Below, one piece after another: positions 49,192 to 57,256 of a stretch of 64,000 nucleotides of DNA; within the stretch, counting starts at the first letter, position 1; each line of letters starts with the position of its first letter. The DNA lies in NCBI GenBank assembly GCA_964596325.1, contig CAZQSQ010000002.1:1-64000 (forward strand), written 5' to 3'. The notes under the pieces were generated by a model. The model searched no databases and was not told the DNA's origin. It saw nothing but the letters and a program-made list of their open reading frames with translations. The translations under genes were made by a program, and so were the position numbers. Source of the stretch: JBAZJI01 sp964596325. GTDB taxonomy: Bacteria; Patescibacteriota; Minisyncoccia; Minisyncoccales; JAGOPM01.

Positions 49192-50292
49192 TCAGTTACA
49201 GGAAGCGTTGCTGGAAGCAGCCGCGCCAGTGTTGGGCCCCATACCGGCCGAAGCTGCAGACTCGGAAAGCTTTTGGTCGCACTCTGCCGGCTTGTTATTG
49301 AAAGCATTGCAAATGGCGGTCTTAAATCCTTCCGGTGAACGAGTCACATTAGAAACCTCCGTACCATTAATAACCAAAGTCGGAGAACCCTGAACAGCGA
49401 ATTGCTTGTTTAGCTCATCGTGTAAGGCAAAGGCCGGAAAGCCCTTCTCTTGGCTGTATTCGTAATCCTTGGCATTGGCGGAAAGCTTAAGCTCGGAAAA
49501 AGTCTTGCTATAGCAGCTCTCCAGCTTGGCGGTATCAATACCCGCTTTGCTTGCACAGCTGCTGTGGGCGGGATTATAGCAAGCCTCGGCGGCTGCTTGG
49601 GCTGCAGCGGCATCTTTGAGCGCGGCCGCAGCCTTTTGGCAGGCGCTGACATCGTAAGTGGCAAAGCAAGTCAAGTAAGCATTATATTTATCATTCTGCT
49701 CCTTTTCAATGCAATACTGCCGAATATTTTGATCAGCTTCTTTTTTGCCGTGCATTATATAATTCACATAATAAATGCCGATATCAGCCTTATCCTTGAG
49801 CAGCTGCATCGCGGGCAAAATAGCCTTCTCGGCCTGCAAGCCGAATGGGCAAAAAGACATGACAAATAATTTAACCTCGGGCTTGTCACTCTTTTTTACT
49901 TCTTTGGTAGCCGCGGCATTTCCTTCTTTATTGGCATCTTCTTTCTTTTTAATCTCGATCAATTCGCCGGGGAAAATTGCTTGGCCGTCCTTGGTAACCG
50001 ACAAGACACCTACTTCAATCTCTGTGCCCTTATCATCCTTGGTTTTAATTTTAACCGTGTAAAGACCATGGCTTTCGCTAATGGTTTTTTCGTCATAAAA
50101 ATATTCCGGAGATTCTGGCGTGCGGAAATTCTCATTGACATATTTCATCGCGTCTTTAATCGCGACACCTTTGGAAACGCCTCCAATAGAAAGACCTCCC
50201 TTCATCGCGAAAGCAAATACGATTGCGAGCAGCAGCAATACCGCTACTATCGGCCAAAGTAAATTCTGGCCCTTTTGTTGTTCTTCTGCCAT
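49192..50292 (-). CDS. Membrane-anchored thioredoxin-fold protein, paralog 2
   Basis: A 366-residue paralog of 44832-46034. It has a membrane anchor (about 11-30), a small domain with TKDGQAIFPGEL, then the thioredoxin-like domain: KLFVMSFCPFG (Cys148), NIRQYC, YLTCF, and VQGSPTLVING. It carries an Ala-rich insertion (ALKDAAAAQAAAEACYNPAHS) with two more cysteines and ends in SNASCN. The shared cysteine pattern, lone CPFG and Ser-Cys-Asn end suggest a defined redox role outside the membrane. Confidence 0.78.
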   Translation of the reverse strand: MAEEQQKGQNLLWPIVAVLLLLAIVFAFAMKGGLSIGGVSKGVAIKDAMKYVNENFRTPESPEYFYDEKTISESHGLYTVKIKTKDDKGTEIEVGVLSVTKDGQAIFPGELIEIKKKEDANKEGNAAATKEVKKSDKPEVKLFVMSFCPFGLQAEKAILPAMQLLKDKADIGIYYVNYIMHGKKEADQNIRQYCIEKEQNDKYNAYLTCFATYDVSACQKAAAALKDAAAAQAAAEACYNPAHSSCASKAGIDTAKLESCYSKTFSELKLSANAKDYEYSQEKGFPAFALHDELNKQFAVQGSPTLVINGTEVSNVTRSPEGFKTAICNAFNNKPAECDQKLSESAASAGMGPNTGAAASSNASCN

Positions 50293-50334
50293 AAATGTTG
50301 TGTTTTATTTTTTATTTTATTTTTTGACTATTTA

Positions 50335-50362
50335 ATTATGGTCCGGGAATAAAAACTGTAAA
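50335..50362 (-). promoter_or_regulatory. Promoter of the second thioredoxin-fold gene
   Basis: On the - strand TTTACA (50362-50357), 16 bases, CATAAT (50340-50335). The leader is almost entirely A and T with no SD site. Confidence 0.55.
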
Positions 50363-50380
50363 GATTGAAAAATATCAAAT

Positions 50381-51904
50381 TTATGTTGTTATCAAGCTTT
50401 GGCCGGTCATTTCTCTTGGTTGAGGTAAAGACAGTATCTGTAAAGCCGTGGGGGCGATATCTTTGAGCTCGCCATCGGCCTTCAACTTGGCTTTGGCTAA
50501 AGCGGCCTCGCGCGAAACCAAGACAAATTCTACCGGATTGGTTGTGTGGCTAGTCGCGGTTAATTCACTTTTATCCTCCGCATTGCCGTGATCGGCGAAG
50601 ACAAAAACTGTGTAACCGTTTTGTAAAGCCGCGGTGACAATATCTTTGCAAGCGTTATCCACCGCCTTAATCGCTACCTCAATAGCCTCCTTTTTGGCCG
50701 TATGGCCAACCATGTCAGCATTAACCAAATTAGTCACAACTAAATCATATTCTTTCTTATCAAGCTCACCACAAAGGCGCTGAGCAATTTCTGGCGCCGC
50801 CATTTGCGGCTGCAAATCATAAGTGGCCACCTTGGGAGAATTTATCAAAATCCTTTGTTCATTCTCAAAAGGCTTCTCGATTTGGCCATTGAAAAAGAAT
50901 GTGACGTGCGCATACTTTTCCGTTTCAGAAATTCTTAACTGCTTTAATCCCGCTTGACTGACTACCTCGCCCAAAAAGTTAATGGGCTTTTCTTCGGTAA
51001 AGGCGACCAAACAGGGCATGGGCGTATAATACTGCGTCATGGCCACAAAAACACCCTTAAATTTACTACGCGCAAACGGAGTAAATTCTTCTTCGATTAG
51101 CGCTTGGGTGATCTGGCGGGTTCGATCAGTCCGGAAATTGAAAAATATCAAAGAGTCGCTGTCGCTCAAACCGCAATACCCTTCTTTGCAAGCCGGGATA
51201 ATAAACTCATCGGTCACTTCCTGTGCATAACAGCCCTTTAGATAATCGAAAGGTAAAGAAAATTTTTCCGCGGCTTTGGCATCTTTCAAGCATTGGTAAT
51301 ATTTTTGCGTGCGCTCAAAACGCTTGTCGCGATCCATGGCATAATAGCGCCCGGATATCGTGGCGATTTCGCCAAAACCGATAACATTGAGCTTTTCCTG
51401 AATCTTGCACAAATTATCGATGCCGGCCTTGGGGGGCGCATCCCGGCCATCGGTTATGACATGGACTAAAACCTTGCGAAAGCCCTTTTCCTTGCATAAA
51501 TCCAAAAGCGCGAACAAATGGTCTAAATGGCTGTGCACGCCCTCAAATTGCGCCAAACCCATCAGATGCAAATACCCGTTGTTCTTAGAAGCGTGATCGA
51601 GGGCTGCCAAAAAAGCTGCATTGGAAAAAAATGTCCTGTCCTCAATGGCATGCAAAATGCGGGGCAGTGATTGGTAGACAACCCGCCCGCCGCCGATAGT
51701 CATATGCCCGACTTCGGAATTGCCCTGATAGCCTTTGGGCAAACCCACAGCCTCACCGCTACACTTCAAAAGCGTGTGCGGGTATTGCGCAGCCAAAGAA
51801 AAGCAAAAAGGCGCATTGGAAGCATTGATAAAATTATGTTCGGAATTTTCCGAATAGCCCCAACCGTCGCGGATTAGAAATAAAACGGGATCTTTCGCCT
51901 TCAT
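50381..51904 (-). CDS. gpmI: Phosphoglycerate mutase, 2,3-BPG-independent
   Basis: Interconverts 3- and 2-phosphoglycerate using two metal ions. It has 507 residues with LFLIRDGWGYSEN at the N-terminus, the nucleophile serine in GNSEVGHMTIGGGRVVYQ, DGRDAPPKA, and the C-terminal metal site VFADHGNAED. Cofactor-independent, alkaline-phosphatase superfamily. It overlaps eno by 4 bases and ends the long right-hand array. Confidence 0.96.
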   Translation of the reverse strand: MKAKDPVLFLIRDGWGYSENSEHNFINASNAPFCFSLAAQYPHTLLKCSGEAVGLPKGYQGNSEVGHMTIGGGRVVYQSLPRILHAIEDRTFFSNAAFLAALDHASKNNGYLHLMGLAQFEGVHSHLDHLFALLDLCKEKGFRKVLVHVITDGRDAPPKAGIDNLCKIQEKLNVIGFGEIATISGRYYAMDRDKRFERTQKYYQCLKDAKAAEKFSLPFDYLKGCYAQEVTDEFIIPACKEGYCGLSDSDSLIFFNFRTDRTRQITQALIEEEFTPFARSKFKGVFVAMTQYYTPMPCLVAFTEEKPINFLGEVVSQAGLKQLRISETEKYAHVTFFFNGQIEKPFENEQRILINSPKVATYDLQPQMAAPEIAQRLCGELDKKEYDLVVTNLVNADMVGHTAKKEAIEVAIKAVDNACKDIVTAALQNGYTVFVFADHGNAEDKSELTATSHTTNPVEFVLVSREAALAKAKLKADGELKDIAPTALQILSLPQPREMTGQSLITT

Positions 51905-53199
51905 CTTATTTGGCGGAAATTATTGCCGGCATATTCGCAATTAAGGCCCAATTCCTCCTCGATGCGCATAAGCTGATTATATTTTGCCAGCCTTTCGGAG
52001 CGGCAAGGTGCGCCGGTTTTAATCTGCCCGGCCATGATGCCCACAACCAAATCCGCAATAAAGCTATCTTCTGTCTCGCCTGAGCGATGCGAAACCATTA
52101 CGCCCCAATTAGCCCCCTTGGCATCGATGCAAGCCTGAACCGCTTCCGAAACAGTGCCAATCTGGTTGACCTTAAGCAACAAGGCATTGCAGGCCTTTTT
52201 TTCAATAGCTGTGGCGATTCTCTTGGGATTAGTAACCAGCAAATCATCTCCGACAATTTGAACCTTCTCACCCAAAACCTCGGTTAATTTTTGGTAAGAC
52301 TGCCAGTCGTCCTGATCGAATGGATCTTCAATGGAGATAATGTCGTATTTTTCCACAAATCCTTTATAAATCTCCACCATCTCATCCCCGGTCTTCCAAT
52401 CCGCTTGGGCAGCCTCGCCCTTAAAATTCAAATTATATTTTCCTTCTTGAAAAAATTCCGAAGCGGCCACGTCCATGCCGATTTTTACCTTGCCCGAATA
52501 GCCGGCCTTTTTAATGGCCTCGCTTAAAATATCCAAAGCTTCGTGGGCGTCCTGCACGTCCGGAGCAAAACCGCCTTCATCCCCGACGTTAGTGGCATTC
52601 AGGCCGTATTTGGCTTTGAGAATGGATTTGAGAGTTTGATAAATTTCCGCCCCGTAGCGCATCGCCTCGCGGAAATTGGGTGCACCAACAGGCAAAATCA
52701 TAAATTCCTGCATGGCCAATTTATTACCCGCATGGCTGCCCCCATTAATGACATTTAAGCTGGGCACGGGCAAAACAAATTTGTGCACATCGAAATTTTT
52801 GGCTAAAAACGCATACAATGGCAATCCCTCTTGCGCCGCCAGAGCTTTGCAAGCAGCCATGGAAACCGCCAAAATCGCATTGGCTCCGAATTTACTTTTA
52901 TTCTCCGTTCCATCAGCGTGCAAAAGCAAAGCGTCGATTTCAGCAATAGTGGCCACTTCCCGATTTTCTAAAAGCCGGGCAATCGCTTCGTTGACATTTT
53001 TTACCGCCTTAAGCACTCCTTTGCCGCCGAAACGGGCTTTATCGCCATCGCGCATTTCCAAGGCTTCATAAATACCGGTGCTGGCCCCTGAGGGCACGGA
53101 AGAACGGAACAAGCCTTTTTCGGTCAGTAAATCAACCTCCACAGTGGGGTTTCCGCGAGAATCTAAAATCTCGCGGGCAATTATTCTTTGTATTTTCAT
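51901..53199 (-). CDS. eno: Enolase
   Basis: Dehydrates 2-phosphoglycerate to PEP. It has 432 residues with AREILDSRGNPTVEVD, SGASTGIYEALEMRDGD, metal ligands around SIEDPFDQDDW and GDDLLVTNPKRI, catalytic lysine in LLLKVNQIGTVSEA, and SHRSGETEDSFIADL. Directly upstream of gpmI with a 4-base overlap, pairing consecutive glycolytic steps. Confidence 0.97.
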   Translation of the reverse strand: MKIQRIIAREILDSRGNPTVEVDLLTEKGLFRSSVPSGASTGIYEALEMRDGDKARFGGKGVLKAVKNVNEAIARLLENREVATIAEIDALLLHADGTENKSKFGANAILAVSMAACKALAAQEGLPLYAFLAKNFDVHKFVLPVPSLNVINGGSHAGNKLAMQEFMILPVGAPNFREAMRYGAEIYQTLKSILKAKYGLNATNVGDEGGFAPDVQDAHEALDILSEAIKKAGYSGKVKIGMDVAASEFFQEGKYNLNFKGEAAQADWKTGDEMVEIYKGFVEKYDIISIEDPFDQDDWQSYQKLTEVLGEKVQIVGDDLLVTNPKRIATAIEKKACNALLLKVNQIGTVSEAVQACIDAKGANWGVMVSHRSGETEDSFIADLVVGIMAGQIKTGAPCRSERLAKYNQLMRIEEELGLNCEYAGNNFRQIR

Positions 53200-54074
53200 A
53201 AATCTAATTTTTTGAGATAATCTTTGAATTCCGTGAATTCGGGATCTTGCACCGCAAATTCAACTACAGTTTTAAGATATTCTACCTTATTGCCAGTATC
53301 GTAATATTTGCCGTCATCTAAAACGATAGTATAAACCGGCACACCTTCGGATTGCAATAAATTAATAGCATCCACCAACCAAACTTCCCCGCCCTTGCCA
53401 GGCTTGATGCGCTTAAGGGCATCGATAATTTCGGGAGGCAAGATATAAGCACCGTGTGTAGCAATATTGGATGGTGCTTCATCGGGCTCGGGTTTTTCCA
53501 CAATTTTTTTGACTTTATAAATATTGCCCTCGACCGGCTCCAAATCAGCAATGCCATACCGGCGCAAATCTTCCTTTTTCTCAATGCGCACACCCGAGAT
53601 AACAATGCCGCCAAGCTTCTCATAAACTTCAATCATCTGTTTGAGTCGCGGCGGGTTGGCATGGATAAATTCATCTCCCCAGAGCACGGCAAAAGGCTCA
53701 TTTTTTATAACCGGTTCAGCGCACAAAACCGGTGTGCCATTGCCATAGGCACCCTTTTGCCTGATATAAATAAAATTGGCCATGGTGGCGATATCAGTAA
53801 TCTCTTTAAGTATTTTTTCCTTGCCACCGGCTTGCAAATTATTAACCAAATCCTGATTGGGCACGTCAAAATGATCCTCAATGGCGCGCTTGTTGGCGCC
53901 AGTCACAATCACGACATTTTCCAACCCGGATTCAACAATTTCCTCGACCACGTATTGAATAACCGGTTTGTCGACAATAGGGAGCATCTCTTTGGGCATG
54001 GCTTTGGTCTGCGGCAAAAATCGCGTTCCCATTCCGGCGGCCGGAATTACTGCTGTTCTAATTTTCTTTTGCAT
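53196..54074 (-). CDS. galU: UTP-glucose-1-phosphate uridylyltransferase
   Basis: Makes UDP-glucose for surface glycans. It has 292 residues with the nucleotidyl transferase start VIPAAGMGTRFLPQTKAMPKE, QYVVEEIVESG, and the catalytic segment AVLWGDEFI. Length and motifs match bacterial GalU rather than RfbA. 4-base overlap with eno, 6 bases after ftsZ. Confidence 0.94.
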   Translation of the reverse strand: MQKKIRTAVIPAAGMGTRFLPQTKAMPKEMLPIVDKPVIQYVVEEIVESGLENVVIVTGANKRAIEDHFDVPNQDLVNNLQAGGKEKILKEITDIATMANFIYIRQKGAYGNGTPVLCAEPVIKNEPFAVLWGDEFIHANPPRLKQMIEVYEKLGGIVISGVRIEKKEDLRRYGIADLEPVEGNIYKVKKIVEKPEPDEAPSNIATHGAYILPPEIIDALKRIKPGKGGEVWLVDAINLLQSEGVPVYTIVLDDGKYYDTGNKVEYLKTVVEFAVQDPEFTEFKDYLKKLDL

Positions 54075-54080
54075 ATTTTT

Positions 54081-55427
54081 TTACTTTTTAATTCTTAAAA
54101 ATGCGGGGATATCCCATTTCTTTTCCTGCTCAGACATTTTCTTTTCGCTATCTTCGGCCTCGCGCTTAATCTCAATAGCATTCTTGCGCAAATTGTCACT
54201 GCCCTTATCGGGTGCAGGATGAGTGGTAATGGTAATTTTTTGAGCCGGCTTGCTCGCTGCTTTTTTTACGGGCTTTTTGTGCTTGGCTTTGGGTGTCGGC
54301 GGCTTTACTTCGGGCTTAACTTCTGGTTTGCTTTCGCGAAAAATGGCGTCCCGGATATTTTTGACAGGACTGCCCTCACCGATAGCTAAAAGCGTTACCC
54401 GAATCTTGTCGCTTTTGTCCGAACGCAGCAAAATTCCAAAAATTATTTTGGCTTTGATGTTGGGCGAAGTGATGCGTTGGGCGATTTCTTCAACCTCCAT
54501 CATTTTCAAATCGGCTGGACCGGTAATATTAAACATTATCCTTTCAACCTCGATGGCTTTGGCTTCCCGGCCGCTGACAATACCATTGTCCACCAAAGGA
54601 TTATCCAAAAGCTTTTCAATCATGGTATTGAGGTCTTTGCGCTCCCCCTCAATGCTATTTTGGTAAGCGGTTTTTCCATAACCCTCCAAGATGCTCCGAA
54701 AATCCGCAAAATCAATATTGATCAAACCCGCCTCGTAAAGCGTTTCCAAAAGACCCTTGATGGTCATGGCCAAGCTTTTATTGATGGCAGAAAACGATTG
54801 CTTGATGGCCGTGCGCGGGTCGATTACCTTGAATATTTTTTCATTAGGAATAACTAAAGAAGCGGAAAGATGCGGCCGGATATTTTCCAAAGACTCTTGG
54901 GCAATGCGGCGGCGCTTTTCTCCCTCAAATTCGAACGGGAGGGTAAAAATTCCCAAGCTAATTTTGTGTGCTAAGCGTGACGCTTCGGCAAAAATTGGCA
55001 TCGCGCCCGAGCCAGTTCCCCCGCCCAAGCCGGAGATAAAAATGCACAAATCACAATTTGCCACTTCTCTTTTTATTTCTTCTTTGGATTGCTCGGCAGC
55101 TTGGCGGGCCAAATCAGGATTCATACCGCAGCCCAAGCCGTTAGTTAAACCCTTGCCCAAAACCAATTTGCGAACATTTTCCGGTAAAGATTCCAAACTT
55201 TGAATATCGGTATTGGCAGCCAAAAAAGAAATTTTCTTATTCGGGGCAACAATATTGGCAATCTCCCCGACAATCGAGCAACCTCCGCCGCCCACTCCAA
55301 AAACCTTTATTTTAATTGCGGGGTTTTCCATGGAGTGCGCCTTGGCTTGTTCGATTATCTCCTTGGCAATATCCTGAGATAAAGGGGCCGGAGCTTTGGT
55401 TTGATTTTTTTTATCCGCTTTTTCCAT
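54081..55427 (-). CDS. ftsZ: Cell division protein FtsZ
   Basis: Tubulin-like GTPase that forms the division ring. It has 448 residues: GVGGGGCSIV (about 44-53), the tubulin signature GLGGGTGSGA (about 134-143, with Ser where most FtsZ have Thr, as in tubulins), the T7 loop region NIDFADFRSI, a long Lys/Pro-rich linker, and the C-terminal peptide WDIPAFLRIKK that binds FtsA or other tethers. The start MEKADKKNQ is chosen over an upstream ATG that overlaps the preceding gene. In an array with wall and sugar genes. Confidence 0.93.
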   Translation of the reverse strand: MEKADKKNQTKAPAPLSQDIAKEIIEQAKAHSMENPAIKIKVFGVGGGGCSIVGEIANIVAPNKKISFLAANTDIQSLESLPENVRKLVLGKGLTNGLGCGMNPDLARQAAEQSKEEIKREVANCDLCIFISGLGGGTGSGAMPIFAEASRLAHKISLGIFTLPFEFEGEKRRRIAQESLENIRPHLSASLVIPNEKIFKVIDPRTAIKQSFSAINKSLAMTIKGLLETLYEAGLINIDFADFRSILEGYGKTAYQNSIEGERKDLNTMIEKLLDNPLVDNGIVSGREAKAIEVERIMFNITGPADLKMMEVEEIAQRITSPNIKAKIIFGILLRSDKSDKIRVTLLAIGEGSPVKNIRDAIFRESKPEVKPEVKPPTPKAKHKKPVKKAASKPAQKITITTHPAPDKGSDNLRKNAIEIKREAEDSEKKMSEQEKKWDIPAFLRIKK

Positions 55428-55441
55428 AAAATTTGGCAGAA

Positions 55442-56002
55442 TTACCATTCTGCCCGGTTAATTTTCAAATAAAAACCGATTTTGTTGATAATGACGTGTA
55501 AAATAAAAGTGAAGACCAGTAAAATTACCCAAATCCGGATATCGGCCAGCTTGCCGATAAGAAAAAATACGAAGCCTACACCAATGACATAATTGATTTG
55601 GTCCCAAATAATCCAGCTTTCCCCGGGCTCCAAATTAATCCGTCTCTTAATAAAGCTGAAAAGCAAATCGCCGCAGAGCGCGCCTAAAGGAATAAGAATG
55701 CCCAACCATAAAGGTTCTTTGCTGTAATCAAGAATGGAGATGGCTTGGAAAAAATCAGCGACGTAAAGCAGCTTTTGCACAACATAAATCAGAAAACCGA
55801 CCAAAGTCCCTAGAATAAGTCCGCGCCAAGTTTTATGGTCTCCAAAAATATCATTGCCCCGGAATTTCCTTCCCCCATCAACGGGCTTGTTCAAAAATTC
55901 CGCAATACCTAAAAAACGCAAAACCGGCGGCGTCATATTGGCAAAATACGCCGGCAAAAAAAAGTATAAACACTGGACGATTAATTGGGAGGAAAAATTC
56001 AT
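55442..56002 (-). CDS. CarS-like CDP-lipid synthase (archaeal type, DUF46)
   Basis: Integral membrane protein of 186 residues with about five helices. It matches the CDP-archaeol synthase pattern: YFANMTPPVLRF at the start, PVDGGRKFRGNDIFGDHKTWRGLILG in the first loop, and a later LGALCGDLLFSFIKRR with WIIWDQINYVIG. CarS activates unsaturated archaeal ether lipids with CTP; the bacterial counterpart CdsA has a different loop signature. Its role in a bacterium is unclear; it could activate a phospholipid precursor. 1-base overlap with the next gene upstream. Confidence 0.75.
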   Translation of the reverse strand: MNFSSQLIVQCLYFFLPAYFANMTPPVLRFLGIAEFLNKPVDGGRKFRGNDIFGDHKTWRGLILGTLVGFLIYVVQKLLYVADFFQAISILDYSKEPLWLGILIPLGALCGDLLFSFIKRRINLEPGESWIIWDQINYVIGVGFVFFLIGKLADIRIWVILLVFTFILHVIINKIGFYLKINRAEW

Positions 56003-57255
56003 CAGATAAGCTTTGATTGTTTTTTTTCTTTGCGATGAGCCGCTTCCAAACCTTTCAACTTGCCGTAAACCCCATCATAGCCGGCCTCCATTTGCACTTT
56101 ATCCAAACGCACTAGCTCGACAGCTGCGGCAATTCCTTCATCAGAATGGCGGGCAATGTCGGCTATCGGCGTTTCAAGCAATAATTCAAACTCACTGGCG
56201 ACATTTTGGACCAGTTTTTCATATTGCTCTTTCACCTTGCGGCTAGTGGGGCCAACACCAAAAACATAAGCAATTATCTCTTCGAGCGGGACAATATGCT
56301 TAAAGCCAATAGCACCCTCGGGCTTGAAACCTGAAGGATGTTGGGCGATTTGCTCAACCCGGCTCAGCACGCCAATTGTGAGTTTTTGCCCGCAAACCGG
56401 ACATAGGCCATTATAGCGCGCAGTTTCTTTTGGGTCAAAGCTTATTTGACAATTAGCATGCCCGTCATTGTAATATTTACCCTCTTGCGGAAAAAACTCG
56501 ATTGTGTTCAAAAATTGGCTATTGTCACGTTTTTTAATTGCCCCGATAATGAAAGTGTAATCCAAATCGCAGGCAAAAACATTGGCCTCCCGGCCTAATT
56601 TTTGGATAGAGTGCGCGTCAGAGTTGCTTAACAGCGAAAGGCGGCTGCCATCAGATGTACGCCAAACCATGGCCGGGTCGGCAGAGAGCCCGGTTTCCAA
56701 AGCATAAATTTCTGGAGTCAGTTCCTCAAAACATTCCTGCAAGGAATCAAAACCGGATTTGCTGCCAAAAACCGAAAACCACGGCGTAAAACAATGTCCG
56801 GGAACAAAAAGCCCTTGCGGTGCGCAATCCAAAAAAATTTTTAGCAGTTCTTTGGTATCCAAGCCCAAAATCGGCCGTCCATCGGAATGCAAATTAAATT
56901 TTGACAACCTTTCGTTGAATTTTTTTGCCGCGGCAATATCAGGAAAAATTACGACAATATGGATCTTGCGCACTTTGCCTCCCTTGCTGTAGATGCAGCT
57001 AATTTCCCCAGTAACGGCAAAATGCACTTGCTTTTCGGGCTCTAAAAGCGAATCGCGCAAAAGATAAAAACCGCTACCCGTTTGTTCCAATTTGGTTTCC
57101 ATCTCTTTCATCCACAAAGGATGGGTACAGTCCCCTGTACCCAAAACTTTGATGCCTTTGCGGCACGCACCTTGTTCAAGCGCCTCCAAAGTAATGGCAC
57201 TGGAAGTGGCGCGCGAATATCGGGAATGAATGTGGAAATCGGCTATCAGCTTCAT
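56002..57255 (-). CDS. PHP-domain nuclease of the endonuclease Q type
   Basis: A 417-residue protein. It has an N-terminal PHP phosphoesterase domain with metal ligands in DFHIHSRYSRATS, TGDCTHP, TGEISCIYS, PGHCFTPWF and SNSDAHS, then a zinc site NGLCPVCGQKL and a C-terminal domain with two short motifs (GPTSRKV, SDEGIAAAVELVR). This matches endonuclease Q, which nicks DNA 5' of deaminated bases (uracil, hypoxanthine) in Thermococcales and a few bacteria. The start MKLIADFHIHS is preferred over an upstream ATG inside the neighbouring gene. Confidence 0.75.
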   Translation of the reverse strand: MKLIADFHIHSRYSRATSSAITLEALEQGACRKGIKVLGTGDCTHPLWMKEMETKLEQTGSGFYLLRDSLLEPEKQVHFAVTGEISCIYSKGGKVRKIHIVVIFPDIAAAKKFNERLSKFNLHSDGRPILGLDTKELLKIFLDCAPQGLFVPGHCFTPWFSVFGSKSGFDSLQECFEELTPEIYALETGLSADPAMVWRTSDGSRLSLLSNSDAHSIQKLGREANVFACDLDYTFIIGAIKKRDNSQFLNTIEFFPQEGKYYNDGHANCQISFDPKETARYNGLCPVCGQKLTIGVLSRVEQIAQHPSGFKPEGAIGFKHIVPLEEIIAYVFGVGPTSRKVKEQYEKLVQNVASEFELLLETPIADIARHSDEGIAAAVELVRLDKVQMEAGYDGVYGKLKGLEAAHRKEKKQSKLI

Positions 57256-57256
57256 A

